NCBI GenBank assembly: GCA_934096295.1 | Contig: CAKOLL010000001.1 | Location: 124,001-188,000, forward strand | DNA length: 64,000 bases | Direction of reading: 5' to 3' | DNA from: an uncultured Bacilli bacterium | GTDB lineage: Bacteria > Bacillota_I > Bacilli_A > RF39 > UBA660 | In this document: one piece after another, positions 36,424 through 44,557 of the stretch | Layout of the letters: every line of letters starts with the position of its first letter | How positions within the stretch are numbered: the stretch's first letter is position 1 | Notes under the pieces: generated by a model | The model's input: the letters and a program-made list of their open reading frames with translations, nothing else | The model's database searches: none | What the model was told of the DNA's origin: nothing | Position numbers and translations under genes: made by a program

Positions 36424-38328
36424 TTAATTAAGCATTAATACTATTGTACCGTTTTCTTTAGCGTACATTCCGCCTTTCGGAGACTCATAAATAACTGTTT
36501 CCCCATTTCCACTATATTCTATATTAAAGCCTTTTAAAGCTTTCTTTGCTTCATCAATATTCATACCTACTACATCTGGTACAATTACATATTTTTGATC
36601 TAACCAAGTATATTCTTTAGGGATTCCTTCGCTATCTGGCTTTATATCAAGGATATCTATGGCGCTTAAAAATATATTTCTAGCAATTGGCGCTGCAACA
36701 GTACCACCATATTGCACTACCCCTTTAGCATTTTGAACGGCAACATAAACTACAATTTCTGGGTCATTTGCTGGCATAAATCCAATAAATGATAAAATGT
36801 ATTTACTTGATGAATATCCCCCATTTTCAACTGTCTGAGCTGTTCCAGTTTTTCCACCGATGCGATAATTTTCAATATATGCATTATGTCCCGAGCCTTT
36901 AGCAACTACACTTTCTAGTGCATATTTAACTAAATCTGATGTTTCTTTTTTTATGATTGTGCCTTTATTTTGTGCAGTTACACTTTTAATTATAGTATTT
37001 GTTTCTGGCTCTAAGTAATTTTTTACTAAGAATGGGGAATATAATGTTCCTCCATTTATTATAGCAGAAACTGCTTGAACCTGTTGAATCGGAGTTACAC
37101 TTATTCCTTGACCAAAGGCTGTTGTGGCCAGTTCTACATTACCCATTTTATCTAAATTAAATAATATTCCGTTTCCTTCTCCATTTAAATCTATTCCTGT
37201 TTTTGTTCCAAAGCCAAATTTTTTTATATAATTCATTAATTTTTCTTTTTGCAGCATTAACCCTAGGTTAACAAATCCCGGGTTGCAACTATTTTCGATA
37301 ACCTCAAGGTATGTTTGATTACCATGTCCTCCATGTTTCCAACAGTGAAGCGTTGCTCCATCTACAGTTATTGATCCAGAATCGGTAAATCTATCCTCAA
37401 AAATATTTATTAATCCTTCATTTATAGCGGCAGTATAGGTTGTTATTTTCATAGTTGACCCAGGTTCAAATGTCATCCAGATTGGCAAGTTTCTGTTTAT
37501 TACCTCAGTACTATAATTTTTATATTCATTACTATTAAAATTTGGTCTTGATGACATAGCTAATACTTCTCCATTTTTAGGATTCATTGCAATTGCTATA
37601 ACACTATCGGGATTGTATTTGGCTACGACATTATCAAGTTCATTTTCCATAGCAAGTTGTAAATCTAAATCAATGGTTAGTTGTAGGGTTACACCAGATG
37701 TCGGTGCTTCGTAAATTTCTGATAATTCTAATTTATGACCTTTTCCATCAGAAAAATACTTGATTGACCCATCCTCACCAGTTAAGTAATCATCATAGTA
37801 AAGTTCTAAACCAGACAATCCTTGGTTATCAATTCCAACATAACCTAGGACATGGCTTAAAACTGTATCATATGGATAATATCTTTTACTTTCTTTTACT
37901 AAATATACACCATCTATTTTTAAAGCATCTATTTTCTCAGCTATATCATAGCTTAAACCTCGTCCTTCTGGATGCACTCTTTCAATTGATGTTTTTTTAC
38001 TTACATGCTTAAGCATATCTTTATAATCACTTTTTAATATTTCACTTAGCTTTTTGGCAGCATCTTCCTTATCTTTAATTTGGTTTGGAATAACAACGAG
38101 AGATGTAGTTGTGATATTATCTGCTAAAACTTTACCTTTTCGATCAACTATTTTACCTCGGTCTGCAGATATAGGTAACTTTCTACTCCATAAAGATTCT
38201 GCTAGAGTATTTAATTTTTTGTATGAAAAAACTTGAATATAAAAAACTCTAACAATAGCAATAACTAAAACTAAAATAACTACTAAAAAAATATATCTAA
38301 TTCTTGTATGTATATTATTATAAAACAT
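36424..38328 (-). CDS. class B penicillin-binding protein with PASTA domain, SpoVD/Pbp2-like
   Basis: Transpeptidase that cross-links peptidoglycan. 634 residues: N-terminal membrane anchor (about 10-30), dimerisation domain beginning SADRGKIVDRKGKVLADN, transpeptidase with SxxK as STMK in FEPGSTMKITT, SxN as NSCNPGF region, KTGT in GGKTGTAQTV, and one C-terminal PASTA domain (YVIVPDVVGMNIDEAKKAL). All active-site motifs present. It corresponds by position to spoVD of Bacillus (pbpB, spoVD, murE, mraY), which does not imply sporulation. The surface cassette B separates it from pbpB. Confidence 0.93.
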   Translation of the reverse strand: MFYNNIHTRIRYIFLVVILVLVIAIVRVFYIQVFSYKKLNTLAESLWSRKLPISADRGKIVDRKGKVLADNITTTSLVVIPNQIKDKEDAAKKLSEILKSDYKDMLKHVSKKTSIERVHPEGRGLSYDIAEKIDALKIDGVYLVKESKRYYPYDTVLSHVLGYVGIDNQGLSGLELYYDDYLTGEDGSIKYFSDGKGHKLELSEIYEAPTSGVTLQLTIDLDLQLAMENELDNVVAKYNPDSVIAIAMNPKNGEVLAMSSRPNFNSNEYKNYSTEVINRNLPIWMTFEPGSTMKITTYTAAINEGLINIFEDRFTDSGSITVDGATLHCWKHGGHGNQTYLEVIENSCNPGFVNLGLMLQKEKLMNYIKKFGFGTKTGIDLNGEGNGILFNLDKMGNVELATTAFGQGISVTPIQQVQAVSAIINGGTLYSPFLVKNYLEPETNTIIKSVTAQNKGTIIKKETSDLVKYALESVVAKGSGHNAYIENYRIGGKTGTAQTVENGGYSSSKYILSFIGFMPANDPEIVVYVAVQNAKGVVQYGGTVAAPIARNIFLSAIDILDIKPDSEGIPKEYTWLDQKYVIVPDVVGMNIDEAKKALKGFNIEYSGNGETVIYESPKGGMYAKENGTIVLMLN

Positions 38329-38450
38329 AAATAATCCCTCTTTAAACTATATGTAAAAAAAGGATTATAATGAATCTTTAGAATATCAATTTATAACAAA
38401 CAAATGTATTTTTTTTCACAATTTGACGGCATAAAGTCTTATACAAAGAC

Positions 38451-38481
38451 AAAATATAAAAAGGAAGCATGCTTTGCTTCC
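38451..38481 (-). terminator. terminator of cassette B operon
   Basis: Minus strand GGAAGC, 7-base loop, GCTTCC (38463-38468 with 38476-38481), then TTTTTATATTTT. Ends the operon 43457-38487. Confidence 0.8.
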
Positions 38482-38486
38482 CTATA

Positions 38487-39743
38487 TTATTTATTTGAAT
38501 TTTCGATTAATTCTACTGCAACTCTTCCCTTAAATGACTTTCCTTGATCGTAGTTTTGTTCAACACCTGTACCATGTAAAGTAAATGATAATGTATAAGT
38601 TTGAGTTGTCTTTGCTGGTATTTCAATATTAAATCCGAATCTATTATTTGTTACTGGAGCTGATGCCCATTCTTTAGAATACCCGTTCGGTTCACTAGAA
38701 ATTTTTACCCAGAAATTGCCACTTGTAAATGTATTTTCTACCTCAATCCAGTCTAGATTGTAATGAAGAGCTCTATCAGTAGTATTTGTAATCTTGAATT
38801 TAACATCAGGCACCTTTGTATTAACATCTGGATTGTTTTGGTCGTCTGGATAAAGATTAGATAAATTAATATCATCACCAGTTTCAAATGCCACTATTAA
38901 GGCTGCTGTGTTAATGTCTACGTTTCCTCCCCCTATCGTGGTCATTCCGCCCTTTTCATCACTAACGATTGCACATAATCTATCACATTTGCCATCGCCA
39001 TCATCATCGATATTAATATCTGGATCTCCATCACCATTTGTATCAATGTTTAAGTCTGGTAAGCCATTATTGTCAATATCAATATTTAAATCTGCTTTAC
39101 CATCACCATCTAAATCAATATTTGTATCTGGCCATCCATCATTATTGGTATCACAATTTAATTTACATACACCTTTTTCATCTAATTGATTCATTTCATT
39201 AAAGATTGTTCCGTCTTTAAGAATAACATTAAATGTTGGTTTTCTATTTCCTCGATAATCAATGTTTCTATCTGGTTTTCTATCATCATTTGTGTCACAG
39301 TTTACATCACAAATGCCATCATCATCTAAATCAATATTTAAATCTGCTATTCCATCATCATTTAAGTCGATATTTAACTTTTCTTTACCTAAAAGTTGAA
39401 CACCGGTGAATGTAGCAAATCCAGCGATAAATAAGAAACCTAGAAGGAATAAAATAATTAAAGCTTTATTTCTTTTTTGGAAAGAAAATAATAATTTGTT
39501 TCCATCTTTTTTAACACATAAACTATGTGGTAAATAGATTTCATTATCTTTGTTATCAAAAGCAACATTTAATACTTTTTCAATGTGTTTTTTTGTAATT
39601 TCCGCATTGTTTTCATACATATTATTTAATGTTCCTTCGATTAACTTATCTTGTTCACCACTTTTTAAAAGCATGAACTCTTTAATATTGATAGTTTCCT
39701 TATTTCTTAAAAAGTCTTCTTTTTTATTATTTTCTTTGGTCAT
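38487..39743 (-). CDS. membrane-anchored protein with Asp-rich calcium-type repeats
   Basis: 418 residues. About 92 cytoplasmic N-terminal residues (unusually long for an exported protein), a membrane segment (about 93-115, FLLGFLFIAGFATFTGV), then about nine 12-residue units of the form xNIDxDxDGxxD (about 122-255) like thrombospondin type 3 or dockerin calcium loops, some with Cys in place of Leu (CDVNCD, CKLNCD, CDRLC). The C-terminal 140 residues form a TasA-like beta domain (VPDVKFKITNTTDRALHYNLDW). It is the last gene of cassette B, so it is the natural client of that ATPase; the cytoplasmic domain could be the contact. Calcium binding is inferred. Confidence 0.68.
   Translation of the reverse strand: MTKENNKKEDFLRNKETINIKEFMLLKSGEQDKLIEGTLNNMYENNAEITKKHIEKVLNVAFDNKDNEIYLPHSLCVKKDGNKLLFSFQKRNKALIILFLLGFLFIAGFATFTGVQLLGKEKLNIDLNDDGIADLNIDLDDDGICDVNCDTNDDRKPDRNIDYRGNRKPTFNVILKDGTIFNEMNQLDEKGVCKLNCDTNNDGWPDTNIDLDGDGKADLNIDIDNNGLPDLNIDTNGDGDPDINIDDDGDGKCDRLCAIVSDEKGGMTTIGGGNVDINTAALIVAFETGDDINLSNLYPDDQNNPDVNTKVPDVKFKITNTTDRALHYNLDWIEVENTFTSGNFWVKISSEPNGYSKEWASAPVTNNRFGFNIEIPAKTTQTYTLSFTLHGTGVEQNYDQGKSFKGRVAVELIENSNK
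38955..39385 (-). repeat. 36-bp imperfect tandem repeats coding Asp-rich loops
   Basis: DNA encoding the xNIDxDxDGxxD units of the 418-residue protein; unit length 36 bases, interrupted once by a non-repeat stretch (about 39165-39260). Could change copy number by slippage. Confidence 0.6.
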
Positions 39744-39756
39744 TTTATTCCCTCAC

Positions 39757-40854
39757 TTACTTTATTATTGAAATTATTTTTTTCTTATTGCTATTATAAT
39801 TATTTAAGAATGCTTCAATAGTCTTCTTAATTTCACTAGTCTTCTTATCTTTTCTTTTCTTAGCTTCTTTAAATTCTTTTTCCATTAATTTTTTGAATTC
39901 TTTTTCTGTTATATCTCCAGTAAAGACAAAATCATTTACTAATTTACTAATAATAGCAGAATTGAATTCACTTTTATTTGATGTTTTATTAATATCAATA
40001 GCATCTGTATCAATAAAGAATGCTAAATCATATTTAGTTTTTATATCTGGATCTTTAACAATTTCTGTTCTTTTATCCATACTTGTTATTGGTTTAATAT
40101 TATTCTTTTCTAGGTATTCCCAAAGTTCTAGAGCTTTAATGAAATTTTGTTCTTTTAAAATTACATTTGTTTTTCTAATTGGGCTTCTTACTGGGCTAGA
40201 TTCCTTTAGACTTTTTATAAATGTTGAGCTACGGAATGCTGATACTATATCTTTGATGTGTTCAATTCTTTCTTCAAGGCTATGTCCATCTTTTGATGCA
40301 TCTACCTCAGTATCTTTTTTACTTTTTAGTTGAAGATTTACCTCGACAACTTCACCTTTTTTCTTCATTAAACCAGAATATGTTACAGCACTTTCTACTT
40401 TGGCATAACTTCTTTGATCTGATTCGCTTAACTTATTATTTACGAATGTATATAAGTTATCTACGAGTGATTTAATGAAACGATTTTCATATAAATCCAC
40501 AGTTTCTTCACGATATACATTTAATAGTTTAAGAGGAATAACTGTTCCATCTTCTTGCACCTCTTGAATCATACTTGTATGTTGTGCTAAATGTCTAATT
40601 GATTCTTCTGTTACAACCTTTGCTTTTTCAATTGGAACAATATTTTCTTCTTGAACTATGAATCTTCTGGGATTTCTTATAATGTTATCAAGATATGGTA
40701 TACATTCTTCAACCATATCTATCCAAGATGTGTCACTGACACACGCATCAATATCACGCTTTACAGTAATATTAGATGATGTTGATGCGATGAATTTGTT
40801 GGCACTATCTTTATTTAAATTATTAATATATTCTACTATATCCATAGAAATCAC
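39757..40854 (-). CDS. DUF2357/McrC-like protein, cassette B
   Basis: 365 residues, paralogue of 28897-29997. Shares TSWIDMVEECIPYLDNIIRNPRRFIV, then REETVDLYENRFIKSLVDNL (the DUF2357 tYENrF block, about 113-132) and SPVRSPIRKTNVILKEQNFIKALELWEYL. As in copy A no PD-(D/E)xK nuclease motif is visible; the tail is Lys-rich and helical. It follows the ATPase stop directly and precedes the calcium-type repeat protein by 13 bases. Likely the dedicated adaptor of the cassette B ATPase. Confidence 0.65.
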   Translation of the reverse strand: MISMDIVEYINNLNKDSANKFIASTSSNITVKRDIDACVSDTSWIDMVEECIPYLDNIIRNPRRFIVQEENIVPIEKAKVVTEESIRHLAQHTSMIQEVQEDGTVIPLKLLNVYREETVDLYENRFIKSLVDNLYTFVNNKLSESDQRSYAKVESAVTYSGLMKKKGEVVEVNLQLKSKKDTEVDASKDGHSLEERIEHIKDIVSAFRSSTFIKSLKESSPVRSPIRKTNVILKEQNFIKALELWEYLEKNNIKPITSMDKRTEIVKDPDIKTKYDLAFFIDTDAIDINKTSNKSEFNSAIISKLVNDFVFTGDITEKEFKKLMEKEFKEAKKRKDKKTSEIKKTIEAFLNNYNSNKKKIISIIK

Positions 40855-42360
40855 CTAAATTGTTTTCTTAAGACGAAGTAAATATGCTTTACATTCTGGA
40901 GTTTTTCCTGTTCCAAATAATTTTTCTAAGTAATTAATTAAGCCATCAATTTGATCTTTAATATATGCTAGATTTAATTGTTCAAATTTTCTTAGAATCT
41001 TGTGAGCGATTAGATAATCAATACCTGCGACTTCATCTCCTCCACAAGCAACAAATGCAGGAACAAATTCTTTTAATTGTTTTACAATTCTGTTACCGAA
41101 TGCTAGTCTAAAGTGATCAATTACATATCTATCTAGTTGAGCAATCTTTTCTAAGTTTTCTTCACTTACTGGATGTTCATTACTTGATTTTTCAAATAAA
41201 CTATCTAAATATTTGTAACTTGTTTTAATTTTATCTGTATCTGGTGCTTCGAATACTTCACATTTATCATCGATTGCGATTGGCATTGCTCTATCATAAA
41301 CCTTATCAGTTATCATGAATGTTGAGTCATCGTTGTTGATTGTACCGATATACCACATATTTTCAGGAATTTTTAATTTTCCATTTTCTAGTTTTTTAGG
41401 ATCTCCAGGCCAAACATTTGGTACTAATTCTACAACCCAGTCCTTTTTATTTGGAAGTTCTAGGATAGATAACATTTCTGCAAAGTAATATTCCACACGA
41501 GAAATATTCATTTCATCTAGTAATGTAATATATACTTCATCATTATATTGAGCTTCATACATTTTTTCTAGTATTTCAGTTTCGTTAAATTTCTTTGTAA
41601 ATTCGTTGAAATAACCAAATATTTCTGTTGAGTCTCTCCATGATGGTTGAACACTTGCTACGGTTGTTTCATTATCTACGAATGATCCAAAAGCATATGC
41701 TAGTGATGTTTTCCCAGTACCAGATATACCTTCAAGGATAATTAATTTGTTTGATGCAAATGATGCAATGAATAAACGAATTAAATTAATATCATAGTAT
41801 AGGTGTAATTTAGATGCTGAGTAATCTCTGAAACGATTACAAAATTCTTCAAGTGTAAATGAATTTTGAATTTCTTCTGGAGCATTATTTTCATAAGTAA
41901 TATCAACATTACTAAGTTTAAAGAATCTACTTTCACCTTCTTTAAGTTCATTTTTAGGTGTTCCATCTTCGTTATATTCTATTTCACCAGCTTCATTAGT
42001 AAGTTCACTAAATTTAGCATTTTGTCTTTTTAATTTAAATATTTCATTATTTAATGAATCAATTTCTTCGATTAACATTTCTTCTTTTTTAACATTTCTT
42101 CTATATCTAACATATACTTTGATTGATCTATAGATTAAGAAGATGATTAATCCAAATATTGCAATTAAGAAGATAATTGATAGAATCATTACCACTAACC
42201 CTGCTCCAGTTAACTCACTTTTATAATCATTTATTACTGTAATGTAATTTACAATATTAAACATTTGAAATACCCCTTGACCAATCCCTTTGAATATACT
42301 TACGAAACCTTCAAATAATGGTTCCATAAACTTTGTAAAAAATTCTCTACTTGCATTCAT
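40855..42360 (-). CDS. membrane-anchored McrB-like AAA+ ATPase, cassette B
   Basis: 501 residues, close paralogue of 30006-31526 over the whole length. Amphipathic N-terminus, membrane segment (about 54-78), coiled coil (about 88-115), then the AAA_5 domain: Walker A GISGTGKTS (about 213), PSWRDSTEIFGYFNEF, Walker B LLDEMNISRVEYYFAEML (about 281), YIGTINNDDST and VYDRAMPI. The C-terminal FVACGGDEVAGIDYLIAHKILRKFEQLN is shared almost word for word with copy A. Catalysis appears intact. Operon: unknown 364-residue gene, ATPase, DUF2357, calcium-type protein. Confidence 0.8.
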   Translation of the reverse strand: MNASREFFTKFMEPLFEGFVSIFKGIGQGVFQMFNIVNYITVINDYKSELTGAGLVVMILSIIFLIAIFGLIIFLIYRSIKVYVRYRRNVKKEEMLIEEIDSLNNEIFKLKRQNAKFSELTNEAGEIEYNEDGTPKNELKEGESRFFKLSNVDITYENNAPEEIQNSFTLEEFCNRFRDYSASKLHLYYDINLIRLFIASFASNKLIILEGISGTGKTSLAYAFGSFVDNETTVASVQPSWRDSTEIFGYFNEFTKKFNETEILEKMYEAQYNDEVYITLLDEMNISRVEYYFAEMLSILELPNKKDWVVELVPNVWPGDPKKLENGKLKIPENMWYIGTINNDDSTFMITDKVYDRAMPIAIDDKCEVFEAPDTDKIKTSYKYLDSLFEKSSNEHPVSEENLEKIAQLDRYVIDHFRLAFGNRIVKQLKEFVPAFVACGGDEVAGIDYLIAHKILRKFEQLNLAYIKDQIDGLINYLEKLFGTGKTPECKAYLLRLKKTI

Positions 42361-42362
42361 CT

Positions 42363-43457
42363 TTATTCCTCCCTATTCTTTACAATTAACTTAATACCCA
42401 TTTTATCAAAACTTAGTGCATTATCTAAATTGTTATTTACAAATTCTTTATTTACTAAAAGTTCCATATCATTAACAAACATTGTGGGATTGACATTTTC
42501 TATTTCATCATATTCATATATAAAATTCATTTCTATTTCTTTATAATCGCTTATTATGTTTTGATATTTTACCTCTTCATCATATGGAATTAGTATTTTA
42601 ACAAATTCTTTTAAATATTTATTATCAAATAATCTTACTAATCCAGCCTTCTTTAAATTCTTGTTAATTCTTATGACATATTTATCCATTTCTTTATTAC
42701 TAATTAATTCTTTTAAAACCTCAGCTGCTAGCAAATCATATGATATTTCTTCTATCTTTTGTTCATAATCTTTTAAGACACCTTTTACTAAAGATTCATC
42801 AAACTCTTTTAGACCTGGAATTGTATAACTGAATTTCACTTCATAATATGTTGGATTATTACTAATCATTTTATAATCATTACGATAATTATCGTTTTTA
42901 AATCCTTCGATTATCTTTTTATCTTCACTACAATTTTTCTTAACTGCTTCGAATAAATCATTTATGAAATACTTATTATCTTTTATTACTAGTAATTTTG
43001 TTTTTCTTAAATATGCTAATAAATATTTAAACTTGTTTTTGGTATCTTGAAAATCTCCATCTACGACGTTACAAGCAAAGTCGACATAACATGCTGTACA
43101 GATTATAACTGACAATAAAAAAGTTTCATTCTTCCAAGTTCTTATAAGATTCATTCTATCATGGAGTCTACAATATTCTATTATTGATTTTAGTACAAAG
43201 TTTATATTATCATTAGAATATTCAATTGGATTATCTTTATGTTTATTGTTTTGAAAATAGTATGCTTCTGCATATATTTCAATTATTTCTTTGGCATAAT
43301 TTACAAATTCTTTTTTGTTTTGCCACATTTTATTTTCATTAATACTTATTAATGATTCTAGTATCTTTGCGTACTCAAGTAGGTCCTTTTGTTTTTTTAC
43401 TACGTACTTATCTATAACACTTAAGCTCACAATTCGTCTCACCAACCTATTCTTCAT
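42363..43457 (-). CDS. unknown protein, third member of cassette B
   Basis: 364 residues, cytoplasmic, helical, no signal or membrane segment. Contains a Cys-rich hydrophobic patch (SVIICTACYVDFACNV, about 110-125). It occupies the same place before the ATPase as the 302-residue protein in cassette A and shares a short pattern with it (IPGL...LKELISNK). No family recognised. Start at 43457 (MKNRLVRR) lies just after A-rich intergenic DNA; the next gene right is divergent. Confidence 0.55.
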   Translation of the reverse strand: MKNRLVRRIVSLSVIDKYVVKKQKDLLEYAKILESLISINENKMWQNKKEFVNYAKEIIEIYAEAYYFQNNKHKDNPIEYSNDNINFVLKSIIEYCRLHDRMNLIRTWKNETFLLSVIICTACYVDFACNVVDGDFQDTKNKFKYLLAYLRKTKLLVIKDNKYFINDLFEAVKKNCSEDKKIIEGFKNDNYRNDYKMISNNPTYYEVKFSYTIPGLKEFDESLVKGVLKDYEQKIEEISYDLLAAEVLKELISNKEMDKYVIRINKNLKKAGLVRLFDNKYLKEFVKILIPYDEEVKYQNIISDYKEIEMNFIYEYDEIENVNPTMFVNDMELLVNKEFVNNNLDNALSFDKMGIKLIVKNREE

Positions 43458-43516
43458 AAATTATATCAAATAAAAAAAAACAATGCAATAATACTTGTCA
43501 ATTTTTTCAAAAAATA

Positions 43517-43545
43517 TTGCTATTATTAATTTTTTAGGTTAAAAT
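43517..43545 (+). promoter_or_regulatory. promoter of the 241-residue gene
   Basis: TTGCTA (43517-43522), 17-base spacer, TAAAAT (43540-43545); GAAGG ribosome site before the ATG at 43569. Confidence 0.5.
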
Positions 43546-43568
43546 GATAATAGGAAGAAGGTATACAT

Positions 43569-44294
43569 ATGAGTGACAATGTTCAAGATTTTGACTACAC
43601 TATTAATAAAATGTTTAATAGTGATGGTACTAGAAAAGAATACAATAGAGATGAAGAAGCATTTAATTTAAGTACGAATAGACCTATTGTTAGAAATAGT
43701 CGTACAAAGAAAAGAAAACCAAAAGGAATTAGTGATTTAGCTAAAAAGGCTATTGTGCTTGTTGCCATAGGTATTGGTATAACTGTTGGAGTACATGAAC
43801 TACATGAAGCTATGGAAATCGGAGAAAATGCTATGGATATAAAAAATGAATTAGCTTCAGTTGTAAGAGATAATACTCAGACTGATGGTTATAATACTGA
43901 AGAACAAAGACCTTATTGGTGGTACAATATGGGAGATGTTGCTAGTGATGTTTTAAATAAAAATAAAGAATATGATATTGATACAAGGATATATGGCTGC
44001 TTTAGATCTTTAAACGAATATAACAAAACTGAACATATGGATGAATTATTCTCAAAGATGTCTAGATTAATTGGGGATAATCCCGGAGCTTATACAGAAG
44101 ATGAAATTAAAAGTGCCCTACATAGTTCTTTTGATGAATACTTAGAAAGCAAAAATATTTCTTTAGAAGATTATCAAAAGTTAATGGAAAAAGTTATTAA
44201 AGCTTATGCTAAAGAAGATGCTAATCAAGAAGAAATTAGTAGTTTACTTACAACATTAAATGGTGATACTACAAGAGCTGGAGGTTCAAGATGA
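43569..44294 (+). CDS. unknown single-pass membrane protein
   Basis: 241 residues: a charged N-terminus with basic stretch (SRTKKRKPKG), one membrane segment (about 60-78, AIVLVAIGIGITVGV), and a soluble, acidic helical C-terminal half. No family recognised. It ends ...AGGSR with a TGA that overlaps the ATG of the next gene, a translational coupling. A similar arrangement, a membrane protein ending in GGR directly followed by a DUF1292-like gene, occurs at 55113-56798, so the two pairs may be related. Confidence 0.6.
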   Translation: MSDNVQDFDYTINKMFNSDGTRKEYNRDEEAFNLSTNRPIVRNSRTKKRKPKGISDLAKKAIVLVAIGIGITVGVHELHEAMEIGENAMDIKNELASVVRDNTQTDGYNTEEQRPYWWYNMGDVASDVLNKNKEYDIDTRIYGCFRSLNEYNKTEHMDELFSKMSRLIGDNPGAYTEDEIKSALHSSFDEYLESKNISLEDYQKLMEKVIKAYAKEDANQEEISSLLTTLNGDTTRAGGSR

Positions 44295-44527
44295 GTGAAG
44301 AATTAGAAATAATTACTTTAGATGATGGAAAAGATTATTTTGTAACTGATGAAATAATTATTGATGATGTTAAATATGTTTATTTAACTGATGAAGCCGA
44401 TATTGCTTCATTTTGTATAAGAAAAATAAACATTATTAATAATGAAGAATACTTAGTTGGTTTAAAAGATAGAAATGAATTTAATATGGCATTAGAAAAA
44501 TTTATGGAAAAGAATATTAACGTTTAA
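44291..44527 (+). CDS. DUF1292-like small protein
   Basis: 78 residues, acidic. ITLDDGKDYFVTDEIIIDDVKYVYLTDEAD follows the DUF1292 pattern (ItLdDG.ey.v.d.ie.dg..Y.yL), a family of small cytoplasmic Firmicutes proteins without known function. Overlaps the upstream gene by 4 bases (ATGA). Its terminator has been struck by the ISL3 element. Confidence 0.55.
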   Translation: MSEELEIITLDDGKDYFVTDEIIIDDVKYVYLTDEADIASFCIRKINIINNEEYLVGLKDRNEFNMALEKFMEKNINV

Positions 44528-44536
44528 AACAAAAAG

Positions 44537-44557
44537 AGATCTCGATTGAGATCTTTT
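44537..44557 (+). terminator. terminator after DUF1292 gene, hit by ISL3 element
   Basis: AGATCTC, loop GATT, GAGATCT then TTTT. The 3' arm and T-run (GATCTTTT, 44550-44557) are the target duplicated by the element; the stem survives but the T-run is cut to four, then element DNA begins. Confidence 0.65.

Noticed and set aside
36424..38328. SpoVD as evidence of sporulation
   Set aside because: Class B PBPs with a PASTA domain at this position also occur in non-sporulating Firmicutes, and no sporulation gene was seen in 64 kb.
38908..39189. 93-codon Pro/Ser-rich plus-strand frame
   Set aside because: It is the reverse complement of the Asp-rich repeat codons.
38955..39385. Regular 36-bp repeats as a CRISPR array
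   Set aside because: Repeats are contiguous without spacers and encode Asp-rich loops in frame; no cas genes nearby.
39893..40333. 146-codon plus-strand frame opposite the DUF2357-like gene
   Set aside because: Antisense to a well-supported gene with paralogue; hydrophobic composition reflects the reverse complement of Lys/Glu codons.
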